DNA of 42,386 bases from Pirellulales bacterium (GTDB lineage: Bacteria; Planctomycetota; Planctomycetia; Pirellulales; JANQPP01). Shown here piece after piece: positions 1-8,049 of the stretch. The number at the start of each line of letters is the position of its first letter. The first letter of the stretch is position 1. The position numbers were made by a program, and so were the translations under genes. Under the pieces are notes generated by a model. That model searched no databases. It was given only the letters and a program-made list of their open reading frames with translations, and was not told the DNA's origin. The DNA lies in NCBI GenBank assembly GCA_028289405.1, contig JANQPP010000187.1, positions 1-42,386 on the forward strand, written 5' to 3'.

Positions 1-852
1 GCCGAAGCCTCGGTCACGGCGGGCCATGCCGGGGAAGTGACCTCCTCTCGCGGGATTTTGTCGAGCCATACTCCTAGTCCAGAGGCTAAACCTCGCTACA
101 CCGAAGTTACCGATTACCAGGAAGAACGAGGCCACGCGCCTGGTGAAACCGCACATCCTCTGTCCTGGCAAACCGCCGCCTGGGCGGTCGCGCTGCTAGC
201 TTTCCTGGCTGCCGTCACCTATCCGCTGTGGCCCGTCTCCCGCGATGCGCTTTATCAGCGGCTGGAAGCGGCCATGAACAGCGATGATCAGGACGAGGTG
301 CTGGAAGCCGCCGACGGCCTGGCCAAATTTTCCAGCAAGTTTCCAGACGATCCACGACAAGCTCAAATCACCCAGTGGCAGACACAGCTCGATCTGCTGC
401 GCGTGGAACGTCGGCTGGAGCGAGCTGTCCGTCGAGGAAAGTTTCCCGATGACCTTCGCCCCATCGAATACGATTATCTACGCGCGATGAGCTACGCGGC
501 ATTCGATCCCGACCGGAGCGTGACCCGCTTGCAAGCCTTGCTCACTCTTTACGAGGAGGATGCGACGAAACTGGACGAACGCTCTAGACACTGCTTGAAA
601 CTAGCGGAAAGCAAGCTGGCCGAATTACAACAGGCATCACCGGATCGGGAAAAACGGATTGCCCATCTGAAGTCGCAACTGGCTCGCGCGGAAGAATTGG
701 CAGCCCAGGACGTTGAATCGGCCAGGGCCATCTGGCAAGGCATCCTCACCTTGTATGAGGGTGTCCCCTGGGCTGACGAATTGGTGGAGGAGTGCCGGGC
801 AGCGCTCCACTCCACGGCGTCTTCGCCTCTCGTCGAAACGGACACGCCCTGA
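1..852 (+). CDS. Membrane protein, 3' part only (5' end outside window)
   Basis: The frame is open from the first base of the window, so the gene starts upstream; the GTG at 37 is only the first possible start inside. What is seen is a hydrophilic stretch, one membrane segment (about residues 48-68 counted from that GTG, rich in Ala/Leu/Val), then about 200 charged, helical residues without recognisable catalytic motifs. The tail contains a YDYLRAMSYAAFDPDRS segment followed by LQALLTLYEE, which I associate with the region after the membrane anchor of planctomycete Ser/Thr kinases and TPR-like proteins. No kinase motif is present in the visible part, so that assignment is inference. Ends with TGA at 850-852; a hairpin follows 43 nt later. 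Confidence 0.6.
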   Translation, partial: AEASVTAGHAGEVTSSRGILSSHTPSPEAKPRYTEVTDYQEERGHAPGETAHPLSWQTAAWAVALLAFLAAVTYPLWPVSRDALYQRLEAAMNSDDQDEVLEAADGLAKFSSKFPDDPRQAQITQWQTQLDLLRVERRLERAVRRGKFPDDLRPIEYDYLRAMSYAAFDPDRSVTRLQALLTLYEEDATKLDERSRHCLKLAESKLAELQQASPDREKRIAHLKSQLARAEELAAQDVESARAIWQGILTLYEGVPWADELVEECRAALHSTASSPLVETDTP

Positions 853-894
853 ACAGCGGCACGTAGACTCCGCCTCGCGCTGGTCTTTCGCAGG

Positions 895-925
895 CATGGC
901 CAGTCAGCACGCTCTCGTGGCCATG
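895..925 (+). terminator. Hairpin downstream of the first gene, possible terminator
   Basis: Arms CATGGCCA (895-902) and TGGCCATG (918-925) are a perfect 8-bp inverted repeat with a 15-nt loop, 43 nt after the stop codon. There is no clear T tract, so a Rho-independent terminator is only one reading. Confidence 0.3.
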
Positions 926-938
926 AGGTAGATTTCCT

Positions 939-1091
939 AGCAGGCTGTTGAAAACTCAACAGCCTGCGGCATCACAGGACGTGATGCTCAAAATGGCGAC
1001 GTAAGTCGTGATTTTGCGAGCCGGGAGCAGCTTCGCTGCGACCCTTGGCGAGGTTGAAAAACGTCACGAAGGCGTTTTTCAACGGACTGCT
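939..1091. repeat. Hairpin-rich MITE/REP-like element with imperfect terminal inverted repeats
   Basis: The left end (939-954, AGCAGGCTGTTGAAAA) and the inverted right end (1076-1091) agree at 14 of 16 positions. Between them lie five hairpins in a row: 940-951/956-967 (12 bp, 4-nt loop), 970-975/981-986 (6 bp), 989-994 plus 997-1000 with 1005-1008 plus 1011-1016 (about 10 bp), 1027-1031/1035-1039 (5 bp) and 1053-1063/1073-1083 (11 bp). No open frame inside fits a gene and no target-site duplication is evident. Size, ends and structure fit a non-autonomous miniature element or REP-like repeat; a structured RNA is the alternative. I recall similar hairpin sequence between genes of other planctomycetes but could not check. 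Confidence 0.6.
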
Positions 1092-1132
1092 CAGTGGTTC
1101 CTTGCCATGATACCGAAAATCCACGCGGAAAA

Positions 1133-1522
1133 ATGTCGTCACGACTTCCCCAATTCGATGAAGCCGAATGGCGGTTCGTATCGACGCGGCAAAAAGTCGG
1201 CCACATCGTCACACCGCTGCTTTGGTTATTGCTCGTCGTCGTGGTGGGTGGAGCTGCCTTCTGTTATGTCCGCATTCCTCACTTGGGCAATCCTTGGTAT
1301 GTCATTGAATCGCTGCAACAGGATGCGGTTGCCCGCTGCAATCTCTACGTGATGGCGGCCCTGACTCCGCTTTTGGTGCAGACAGTCGCGTTTTTACTGG
1401 TGGTCATCACGATTGTGATTCTGACGACCATCTCGCTGGAGCGCCGTTATCATGGCATGTTGCGGCGTTTTCGAGATGGGGGCCATTTTGACGATGGTGA
1501 AGCAACGCCAGATACGGAGTAG
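1133..1522 (+). CDS. Small membrane protein with two TM segments, unknown function
   Basis: About 129 residues from the ATG at 1133. A GTG at 1094 would add 13 residues but begins only 3 nt after the repeat element, so I prefer the ATG. After a short charged N-terminus there is one hydrophobic helix (around the LLWLLLVVVVGGAAF segment), a roughly 30-residue loop containing GNPWYVIESL, then a second long helix (LLVQTVAFLLVVITIVIL) followed by a basic and then acidic cytoplasmic tail. No catalytic motif and no family recognised. Both ends of the gene are isolated: a repeat lies upstream and a convergent gene starts 22 nt downstream. The pattern of helices and codon use look like a real gene. 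Confidence 0.6.
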   Translation: MSSRLPQFDEAEWRFVSTRQKVGHIVTPLLWLLLVVVVGGAAFCYVRIPHLGNPWYVIESLQQDAVARCNLYVMAALTPLLVQTVAFLLVVITIVILTTISLERRYHGMLRRFRDGGHFDDGEATPDTE

Positions 1523-1544
1523 ACACCTGGGGCGGAGTCATCCG

Positions 1545-1913
1545 TTAGCGCGGATTTTCTCGCTGCACCAGCGCCACGCGCAAACGGTAATCCGCGTACC
1601 AATCGGCTTTCCCCTTGGCTTGGGCTACTTGATGCGCGGTATCCGCCTTCCAAGCTTGGATGGCCTCCTCGCTTTCCCAATAAGAAACGGTGATCCCCTG
1701 ACCCTCCACATCCCGGACCGATTCCACACCGAGAAAACCGGGCTGCCGAAAAGCCAGTTCGACCATTTGGTCGGCCATGGCCGCATAGCCGCGCGGATCC
1801 TGTTCCGTGCGCACGTTGGAAAAGATGACCGCGTAATAAGGCGGTTCCGGCGTGTTTGCTAGAAAAGTGGACGTGGCACGGGGCCGGCCTGCTTGTCGAT
1901 TTTTTTCATTCAT
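1545..1913 (-). CDS. ABM-fold protein (antibiotic biosynthesis monooxygenase-like)
   Basis: 122 residues. After about 25 variable residues the chain reads YYAVIFSNVRT, then a MADQMVELAFRQPGFLGVESV segment and ISYWE-like strand (VSYWESEEAIQAWK), the signature order of the dimeric alpha/beta barrel ABM family, which includes quinol monooxygenases and HmoA-type heme-degrading proteins. No heme- or substrate-specific residue can be assigned, so the reaction is unknown. The ATG (1911-1913) overlaps the end of the upstream GNAT gene by 8 nt, so the two are translationally coupled. Ends 22 nt from the convergent membrane-protein gene. Confidence 0.8.
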   Translation of the reverse strand: MNEKNRQAGRPRATSTFLANTPEPPYYAVIFSNVRTEQDPRGYAAMADQMVELAFRQPGFLGVESVRDVEGQGITVSYWESEEAIQAWKADTAHQVAQAKGKADWYADYRLRVALVQRENPR

Positions 1914-2328
1914 CGGACTTCTGATGTGACTGGCCAGGAATGATCCAACAGGAATCGTGGGGCTGCATGCCGATGCGGGGATAGTACTCCCGTGCCAGCG
2001 GCGCCGCCAAAAGAATTAGCGTCGTGTGTTTACCAGCAGCGCGATGCGTCTCCTCCAACAACTGCCGACCGATCCCTTTCCGCTGATGCTCCACGTCCAC
2101 GGCCAAATCGCTCAGATACGTGCAGTGACCGTAATCTGTTAGTGCCCGCGATATTCCCACCAGTTTTTTCGATGCGCGGGCGGTGATGATCACGTCGGCA
2201 TGTTGGAGCATGCGGTCGATCGTCGCTGGATCGTGCACGGGGCGCCGCTCCGCCAACGTGGAACGATGTAGCAAGTCGACGAACTCTTCGCGTGGCAAGG
2301 TGGCTTCGCGCTGGATCGCAATCTCCAT
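1906..2328 (-). CDS. GNAT family N-acetyltransferase
   Basis: 140 residues, a complete single GNAT domain. Motif A is clear near residues 75-100: a LAVDVEHQRKGIGRQLL stretch with the R/Q-x-x-G-x-G/A acetyl-CoA pyrophosphate loop (QRKGIG). It is followed by a TLILLAAPLAREYYPRIGM strand-helix typical of motif B, where AREYYPRIGM is the usual Y-x-x-x-G-F/M end. GNAT enzymes move an acetyl group from acetyl-CoA to an amine; the acceptor cannot be read from sequence. First gene of a two-gene unit with the ABM protein. A GGGAG sequence lies about 9 nt upstream of the ATG. Confidence 0.85.
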   Translation of the reverse strand: MEIAIQREATLPREEFVDLLHRSTLAERRPVHDPATIDRMLQHADVIITARASKKLVGISRALTDYGHCTYLSDLAVDVEHQRKGIGRQLLEETHRAAGKHTTLILLAAPLAREYYPRIGMQPHDSCWIIPGQSHQKSDE

Positions 2329-2431
2329 GAAATGGATCTCCCGTGGATTGGCTTGGCCAGGTTAACTTTTCAGGACACACGAAACGCCGACGGGTTCCCC
2401 TGCAGTCGACATCTTCTCATGCATCCCGTCC

Positions 2432-2460
2432 TGGCCACGCTTCGGCGTCGTGATTATATT
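2432..2460 (+). promoter_or_regulatory. Candidate sigma-70 promoter for the xseA operon
   Basis: TGGCCA (2432-2437) and TATATT (2455-2460) are separated by 17 nt, matching the -35 consensus at 4 of 6 and the -10 consensus at 5 of 6 positions. Transcription would begin near 2467, about 55 nt before xseA, in the gap between the divergent GNAT and xseA genes. I see no other feature in 2329-2522. Confidence 0.35.
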
Positions 2461-2522
2461 AACCGTTCAGGGGTCGTGGCGGAGCATCATCCGCTGTTGC
2501 AAGTCATCGCGAGGGCGGCAAG

Positions 2523-3779
2523 ATGGATCTTCGCCAGGAGACAGGCGAAGCGGCGGATCCGACGGCTGAAGAAGCCCTCTCGGTTTCTCAGCTTACCGAG
2601 CGGGTGAAGTTCGTCTTGGAGGACACTTTTCCCGCCGTGTGGGTTAGCGGGGAAATCTCCAATTTCTCCCGACCGCAGTCCGGCCACTGCTATTTCACGC
2701 TCAAGGATGATCGCGCGCAGATCCGGTGTGTCATGTGGCGGGGTGCCGCGTCGCGGCTCAACTTCGAGTTGGGGGATGGGCTGGAAGTGCTCTGCTTCGG
2801 CGCGGTGGATGTGTATCCTCCTCGCGGCAGCTATCAGTTGGTCGTCTCGCAGATTCACCCCAAGGGGATGGGTGAACTCGAATTGGCCCTGCGGCGGCTG
2901 AAGGAAAAGCTGGCAAAGGAAGGCTTATTCGATCCAGCTTTGAAGCAGCCTCTTCCACGGTTTCCCCGCCGCATCGGCTTCGTGACCAGTCCCACGGGCG
3001 CTGCGATTTATGATTTTCTGCAGGTTCTGCACCGCCGTTGGCAGGGCGCGGACGTCTTGATTCTCCCGGCGCGGGTCCAAGGAACCGGCGCGGCGGAAGA
3101 GATCGCGGCGGGCATCGCCACGGCTAATCGTCTACAACCGCCTCTGGATGTGCTCGTGGTGGGACGCGGCGGAGGCAGTCTGGAAGACCTCTGGGCATTC
3201 AATGAGGAGCGGGTCGTGCGTGCCATTCACGCCTCACGGATCCCGGTCATTTCCGCGGTAGGCCATGAAATCGACGTGACCCTCTCCGACTTAGTGGCGG
3301 ATGTGCGTGCTCTGACCCCCAGCGAAGCCGCCGAACGCGTGGTTCCCGCGCGACAAGAACTTGAGGGTTTGCTCCAAACCTCGGGACGGCGTTTGGCCGT
3401 CGCCATGCGGGGATATCTGGAGGCGGCCCGAGCCAAGCTCGAGGCCTTGTCCCAAAGGACCGTGTTTCGACGGCCATTGGAAGGCATTCACATTCGAGCA
3501 CGGCAAGTCGACGAACTGGGAGAGCGTTTGAGGCGAGGTATGCGGTCCCGCATGCAGTCGGTGACCGAACAAGTTCGCCACGCGGCGGAACATCTCGAAG
3601 CGCTGAGCCCCTTGGCCGTGCTCGGTCGCGGTTATTCGGTGACCGAGAAGGTGGCGGATGGAACCGTGGTCCGGGACGCGGCGGAATTGACTCCAGGGGA
3701 CCTCATTCGCACGCGGCTGCGACGAGGCCAACTCACCAGCCGTGTCGAAAGCGATAAAACTGAAAAATCATCCACGTAG
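2523..3779 (+). CDS. xseA: Exodeoxyribonuclease VII large subunit
   Basis: 418 residues, close to the family's usual 400-450. Exonuclease VII degrades single-stranded DNA from both ends in DNA repair. The N-terminal OB fold (about 18-115) has the family's VSQLTERVKFVLE start, VWVSGEISNF and GHCYFTLKDDRAQIRCVMW. The catalytic domain follows with RIGFVTSPTGAAIYDFL, DVLVVGRGGGSLEDLWAFN (the GRGGGSxEDLxxFN signature), PVISAVGHEIDVTLSDLVAD and a late ALSPLAVLGRGYSV segment. A coiled region lies around 280-370. xseB starts 26 nt downstream, so both subunits are made together, as is usual. Confidence 0.97.
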   Translation: MDLRQETGEAADPTAEEALSVSQLTERVKFVLEDTFPAVWVSGEISNFSRPQSGHCYFTLKDDRAQIRCVMWRGAASRLNFELGDGLEVLCFGAVDVYPPRGSYQLVVSQIHPKGMGELELALRRLKEKLAKEGLFDPALKQPLPRFPRRIGFVTSPTGAAIYDFLQVLHRRWQGADVLILPARVQGTGAAEEIAAGIATANRLQPPLDVLVVGRGGGSLEDLWAFNEERVVRAIHASRIPVISAVGHEIDVTLSDLVADVRALTPSEAAERVVPARQELEGLLQTSGRRLAVAMRGYLEAARAKLEALSQRTVFRRPLEGIHIRARQVDELGERLRRGMRSRMQSVTEQVRHAAEHLEALSPLAVLGRGYSVTEKVADGTVVRDAAELTPGDLIRTRLRRGQLTSRVESDKTEKSST

Positions 3780-3805
3780 CTAAGCGGCGACATGGAACTT
3801 ATTTC

Positions 3806-4186
3806 ATGAAAAAAACACCCGAGGAACCCTCGAAAGATTTCGAGAAGGCGTTCGAAAAACTGTTGGAGATTGTCCATGAACTCGAAGAAGGCCAAATTGG
3901 GCTCTCCGAATCGCTACAAAAATACGAATCCGGGATCGGCCTGCTGAGAAAGTGCCATGGCATGTTGCAGCAAGCGGAACGCCGGATTGAGTTGCTGACC
4001 GAAGTGCGGGAAGATGGCACCGTGGTCGCGGAAGCCTTCGAGGACCCGGCGGCTTCTGAGGCGGCGGACACGAAGCCTCAGCGTTCCAAGCGTCGCACGG
4101 CGCGAAAAAAAAGTGAAAACTCGGCCAAATCTACGGATGACGTCCAGGATTCGGAAACAATGGACGAATCCGGCCACCTCTTCTAG
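3806..4186 (+). CDS. xseB: Exodeoxyribonuclease VII small subunit with extended C-terminus
   Basis: 126 residues; the family is normally about 70-85. The conserved part occupies roughly residues 10-75: FEKAFEKLLEIVHELEEG, then LSESLQKYESGIGLLRKCHGML and ERRIELL, the two-helix hairpin that binds XseA. The extra 50 residues are low-complexity and charged, with a basic RSKRRTARKKS patch followed by an acidic end. That tail could be disordered or could touch nucleic acid; neither is shown. It lies between xseA (26 nt upstream) and ispA (64 nt downstream). Confidence 0.95.
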   Translation: MKKTPEEPSKDFEKAFEKLLEIVHELEEGQIGLSESLQKYESGIGLLRKCHGMLQQAERRIELLTEVREDGTVVAEAFEDPAASEAADTKPQRSKRRTARKKSENSAKSTDDVQDSETMDESGHLF

Positions 4187-4250
4187 AATAATTTTGGGTG
4201 ATCCGCGCGTTCTGGGAAAGAACGCTTTATCGTAAGACTTGTATTGCCTC

Positions 4251-5147
4251 ATGGCCAAAACCGAAACGCCGCCGTATGAAGCCACGTCGGCACAACTCAA
4301 GGAAGAGATCGAACGCGCCTTGGCGGAATACGCCACATTTGAGGCGGATTGCCCCAGGCGCCTCCAAGAGGCAATCCGCTATGTCCTGTTGGGGCCAGGA
4401 AAACGTATCCGCCCGATCCTCACGCTTTGTGCTGCCGAGGCTTGCGGCGGAACGACTGCGGCAGCCCTACCCGCCGCCTGTGCCGTGGAGATGGTCCACG
4501 CTTATTCGTTGGTCCATGATGATCTGCCGGCCATGGACGATGACGACCTGCGTCGAGGCCGCCCCACTTGCCATGTGGTGTACGATGAAGCACTAGCCAT
4601 TCTAGTGGGGGATGCTTTGCTGAGCCGTGCCTTCGAAATTTTAGCCACGGAGTTGCCTTCACCGGACATCACTGCCGCCTGCTGTGCGGCATTGGGAACG
4701 GCCAGTGGCGCCACGGCGCTCGTGGGAGGGCAAGCGGCCGATCTCGCGGGTCCTAGTGCTTCCGCCGATCTGCAGGAACTAGAGGCGATTCATCGGCGAA
4801 AGACGGGGGCACTGATCAACTGTGCTTTGCAATTGGGGGCCTTGGCCGCCCGGGCGACAGACGAGGAACGGGAAACTTTGCGTGGCTACGGCCAGCGGCT
4901 AGGATTGGCTTTTCAAATCTTGGATGATCTGCTGGATGTCCAGGGAGACGAGCAAAGGGTCGGCAAGCGGCTCGGCAAGGACCAGGACAAAAACAAGCTG
5001 ACGTTCCCTTCCTTGTTGGGCATCCAGGAAAGCCGAGAAAGGGCGGAACGGCTCGTGGAAGAATGTATCGCGCTCGTGGCGCCTTGGGGTGCCCGGGCCA
5101 GCGGATTGGAAACGCTGGCCCGCTACGTGCTAGAAAGGAATCATTGA
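4251..5147 (+). CDS. ispA: Polyprenyl (farnesyl/geranylgeranyl) diphosphate synthase
   Basis: 298 residues from the ATG at 4251; an in-frame TTG at 4239 would add four residues but has nothing to favour it. This trans-prenyltransferase condenses isopentenyl diphosphate with allylic diphosphates. Visible are GKRIRPIL, the first aspartate-rich motif within LVHDDLPAMDDDDLRRG (the DDxxxxD form plus RRG), KTGALI, and the second aspartate motif in FQILDDLLDV, then GKRLGKDQDKNK. Two residues between the aspartates of the first motif and the overall length fit the bacterial farnesyl diphosphate synthase group, but product chain length cannot be fixed by eye. The stop codon is directly followed by the dxs ATG. 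Confidence 0.93.
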   Translation: MAKTETPPYEATSAQLKEEIERALAEYATFEADCPRRLQEAIRYVLLGPGKRIRPILTLCAAEACGGTTAAALPAACAVEMVHAYSLVHDDLPAMDDDDLRRGRPTCHVVYDEALAILVGDALLSRAFEILATELPSPDITAACCAALGTASGATALVGGQAADLAGPSASADLQELEAIHRRKTGALINCALQLGALAARATDEERETLRGYGQRLGLAFQILDDLLDVQGDEQRVGKRLGKDQDKNKLTFPSLLGIQESRERAERLVEECIALVAPWGARASGLETLARYVLERNH

Positions 5148-7064
5148 ATGGGTTCGCTGCTGAGCACCGTTGAATCGCCGCAGGATCTGCGGGGCTTTTC
5201 CGATGAGCAATTGGAAAGCCTCGCCGTGGAAATGCGTGAAGTCCTCTGCAACCTCGTCACCACCCGCACCGCCCATTTCGCTTCCAATCTTGGTGTCGTG
5301 GAACTCTGCCTCGCGCTGCACACCTCCTTCGACTTCCGTCGCGACCGGCTGATCTGGGACACGGGGCACCAAATCTATCCGCATAAACTGATCACCGGGC
5401 GTTATCACGATTTCGACACCATCCGCACTCGGGGCGGATTGATGGGTTATCCCAACCCGCACGAAAGCGAGTATGACCTCTTCATGACCGGCCATGCCGG
5501 CTGTAGCGTCTCCACGGCCCTGGGCCTGAAAGCAGCAGACGATTTAAGGCAAGAAGAGGACCGCCACGCCGTGGCGGTGATTGGTGACGGCGCCTTTCCC
5601 TCCGGCATCGTGTACGAAGCGCTGAATAATGCCAGCGGTTTGAAGAAGAAGCTGCTGGTGATTCTCAACGACAACCAAATGTCCATCTGTCCTCGGGTGG
5701 GAGGCCTGGCGCAGTATCTGGACCATCTCCGGGTCAACTCGTTCTACACGAGCCTCAAGGGGGAGGTCACCAAGATCCTGAACAAGGTCCCCGTGCTGGG
5801 GGACCCCATGGAGCGGCTCCTGGCCCAGGCGAAGGAATCGATCAAGGCCGGCTTGCATGGCGGGATGCTGTTTGAATCCTTGGGATTCCGTTACATCGGC
5901 CCCATCGACGGGCATAACATTTCCCTGCTTCGCAAGTATCTCGCGCTGGTGAAAGACGTCGAAGGACCCGTCTTGTTGCATGTCGTCACGGAGAAGGGGC
6001 ACGGCTTCAAGCCCGCGGAAGAAGACCCGGTCGGTTTCCATACCCCCGCTCCATTTACGTGTGAACAGGAAGGTATCGTCTCTTTCAAAAAGTCTTCTTC
6101 GCGAGCCTTTACGGATGTAGCCAGCACCGCAATTTACCAGCAGATGCAGCAACGCGAAGACGTGACAGTGCTCACCGCCGCCATGTGCCAGGGGAACAAG
6201 CTGGAAAAAGTGCGGGCCGATTTCCCCAAGCGGTTCTTCGATACCGGCATCTGCGAGTCGCACGCGGTCGCCTTCGCCGCCGGCATGGCCAAGTCCGGCT
6301 TGCGGCCCATTGTCGATATCTACAGCACGTTTCTCCAACGCAGCTACGACCAAATTTTTCAGGAAGTGGCCCTTCAAAATCTCCCAGTGACGTTCCTTTT
6401 GGACCGCGCGGGCCTGACAGGTCCGGATGGCCCCACTCATCACGGCGCGTTCGACATCGGCTACATGCGCGTTTTTCCGAACATGGTGGTGATGGCCCCG
6501 GGTGACGCCGAAGATGTGGCGCCCATGTTGGATTTCGCTCTCTGCCAAAACTCACCCGTTTCTATCCGCTATCCGAAAACCAAGGCGGAGGCAATTTCCC
6601 GCGTAGTTTCGCCGGTGGAACTGGGGCGCGCGGAAGTCCTTTCCTGGGGGCAGGATGGCATGCTCGTGGCGTGCGGCAGCCTCCTTGCCGCCGCCGTGGA
6701 AGCCGCCGAGCGGTTGAGTGAAGAGGGGCTCGACGTTGGCGTGGTGAATGCCCGATTCGTGAAACCACTGGATGAGGAGACGATTCTACGCGCCGTGGAG
6801 CGGTTTCCTTTTGTGGTCACTTTGGAAGAGGGCGCCCTCATGGGGGGCTTCGGGGCCGGGGTTCTGGAAGCGGCCAACAATGCGGGCCTTCCCACGCAGC
6901 ACATTCGGCGCCTAGGAATTCCAGACCGTTTCATCGAGCATGGCGACCGGGCCGAATTGCTGTCTGAACTCGGTTTGGATGCCACAGGGATCACGCGCCT
7001 ATGCCGAGAATTGGCGGGAAAACGGGAATTGGTCAAATCTGGTGAACGCCGCCGCGTGAGTTGA
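5148..7064 (+). CDS. dxs: 1-deoxy-D-xylulose-5-phosphate synthase, divergent form
   Basis: 638 residues. DXS joins pyruvate and glyceraldehyde 3-phosphate, the first MEP-pathway step, using thiamine diphosphate. Seen are DTGHQIYPHKLITGR (about 71-85), the ThDP motif GDG at 146-148 with the paired Asn about 28 residues on (VILNDNQ), then DRAGLTGPDGPTHHGAFD in the pyrimidine-binding domain, and EEGALMGGFGAGVLEA near the end. Compared with well-known DXS proteins some motifs are altered: GHAGCSVS replaces the common GHSSTSIS and GDGAFPSGIVYEALN replaces GDGALTGGMAFEALN. Domain order and length are normal, so DXS remains by far the best call. ATG abuts the ispA stop. Confidence 0.93.
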   Translation: MGSLLSTVESPQDLRGFSDEQLESLAVEMREVLCNLVTTRTAHFASNLGVVELCLALHTSFDFRRDRLIWDTGHQIYPHKLITGRYHDFDTIRTRGGLMGYPNPHESEYDLFMTGHAGCSVSTALGLKAADDLRQEEDRHAVAVIGDGAFPSGIVYEALNNASGLKKKLLVILNDNQMSICPRVGGLAQYLDHLRVNSFYTSLKGEVTKILNKVPVLGDPMERLLAQAKESIKAGLHGGMLFESLGFRYIGPIDGHNISLLRKYLALVKDVEGPVLLHVVTEKGHGFKPAEEDPVGFHTPAPFTCEQEGIVSFKKSSSRAFTDVASTAIYQQMQQREDVTVLTAAMCQGNKLEKVRADFPKRFFDTGICESHAVAFAAGMAKSGLRPIVDIYSTFLQRSYDQIFQEVALQNLPVTFLLDRAGLTGPDGPTHHGAFDIGYMRVFPNMVVMAPGDAEDVAPMLDFALCQNSPVSIRYPKTKAEAISRVVSPVELGRAEVLSWGQDGMLVACGSLLAAAVEAAERLSEEGLDVGVVNARFVKPLDEETILRAVERFPFVVTLEEGALMGGFGAGVLEAANNAGLPTQHIRRLGIPDRFIEHGDRAELLSELGLDATGITRLCRELAGKRELVKSGERRRVS

Positions 7065-7089
7065 CCTTCGCCCGCCGTGGGGAGAAGCC

Positions 7090-7980
7090 TTGCGTATGGA
7101 TTCCATGTCCCGCGTTCCTTTTGTGCTTCCTACCGACCGTCGTCCACGGCTCACGTTGGCGAGCATGAAGGAAAAGGTTGAATCCTCTCATCGGCTCACG
7201 CGTCTCCGAGAATTTCTATCGAAAGACGCGGACGTTTCCTATGCCTGCCTCACGGAAGAAACTCCTCAACCTTTGGCGGAAGCCGATTTGCTCGTCGTCG
7301 TCGGTGGCGATGGCTCCCTGCTTCGCTCGGCTCGTCTCATGGAAAACCAGCAGCGGCCGGTGTTGGGAATCAACACGGGCAAACTTGGCTTCCTGGCGGA
7401 TATCTCTCTCGAAAAGTTTCCGGACGCTTGGCAAGAAGTCCGGGAAGGCCGCAGCCATGCCATTCAACATATTATGTTGGATAGTGAAATCGTCCGCGAG
7501 GGAGAAGCCATTGCTCGGCGTCTGGGCCTCAATGAGACCAGCATTCTTGCGGGGACTCCCTTCCGCATCCTCGACATCGATCTTTATATTGACGCGGAAT
7601 GGGCAGCTACTTATAGTTGCGACGGCTTGATTGTGGGCACGCCGGTGGGATCCACGGCCCATAGCCTCTCGGCGGGAGGGCCGATCTTGCGGAAGGATTT
7701 GGACGCCTTCGTGATTTCCCCCATCAGTGCCCACACGTTAAGCAATCGGCCCCTGGTGGACTCGGCGGAGCACGTGTTCGAACTCTCCGTGGAACGCCCC
7801 AACCCCGGAACAAGCGTGGTCATGGATGGCCAAATCATGGGCAAACTTCGTTCCGGCGACCGGGTCCGCGTACGTCGCGCCGCACAAACCTTCAAGTTGC
7901 TGGAAGTCGAAGGGCACAACTACTACCGCACGCTTCGCGAAAAGCTCGGCTGGAGCGGGCGCATCGCGCATCGCTCCTGA
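7090..7980 (+). CDS. nadK: NAD kinase
   Basis: NAD kinase makes NADP+ from NAD+ and ATP. The nucleotide-binding signature is VVVGGDGSLLRSAR, followed by VLGINTGKLGFLAD, and the second domain has YSCDGLIVGTPVGSTAHSLSAGGPIL, all diagnostic. A late VVMDGQ strand is also typical. The N-terminal 45 residues lack the usual strand-loop and are poorly conserved. Start: GGGGAG (7079-7084) lies 5 nt before a TTG at 7090 and 11 nt before an ATG at 7096; either gives nearly the same protein (296 or 294 residues). 25 nt after dxs. Confidence 0.94.
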   Translation: MRMDSMSRVPFVLPTDRRPRLTLASMKEKVESSHRLTRLREFLSKDADVSYACLTEETPQPLAEADLLVVVGGDGSLLRSARLMENQQRPVLGINTGKLGFLADISLEKFPDAWQEVREGRSHAIQHIMLDSEIVREGEAIARRLGLNETSILAGTPFRILDIDLYIDAEWAATYSCDGLIVGTPVGSTAHSLSAGGPILRKDLDAFVISPISAHTLSNRPLVDSAEHVFELSVERPNPGTSVVMDGQIMGKLRSGDRVRVRRAAQTFKLLEVEGHNYYRTLREKLGWSGRIAHRS

Positions 7981-8049
7981 TCTGGCGGATCGGTCCGGGG
8001 CGGACAGCCGGCGTTTCCGTTTATCCCGCGAACTCGAAAGGAAGCGAGT

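Noticed and set aside
5544..6548. A long open frame of about 334 codons on the minus strand inside dxs
   Set aside because: It lies wholly opposite a well-conserved dxs frame, has no recognisable motif and is typical antisense openness in GC-rich DNA.
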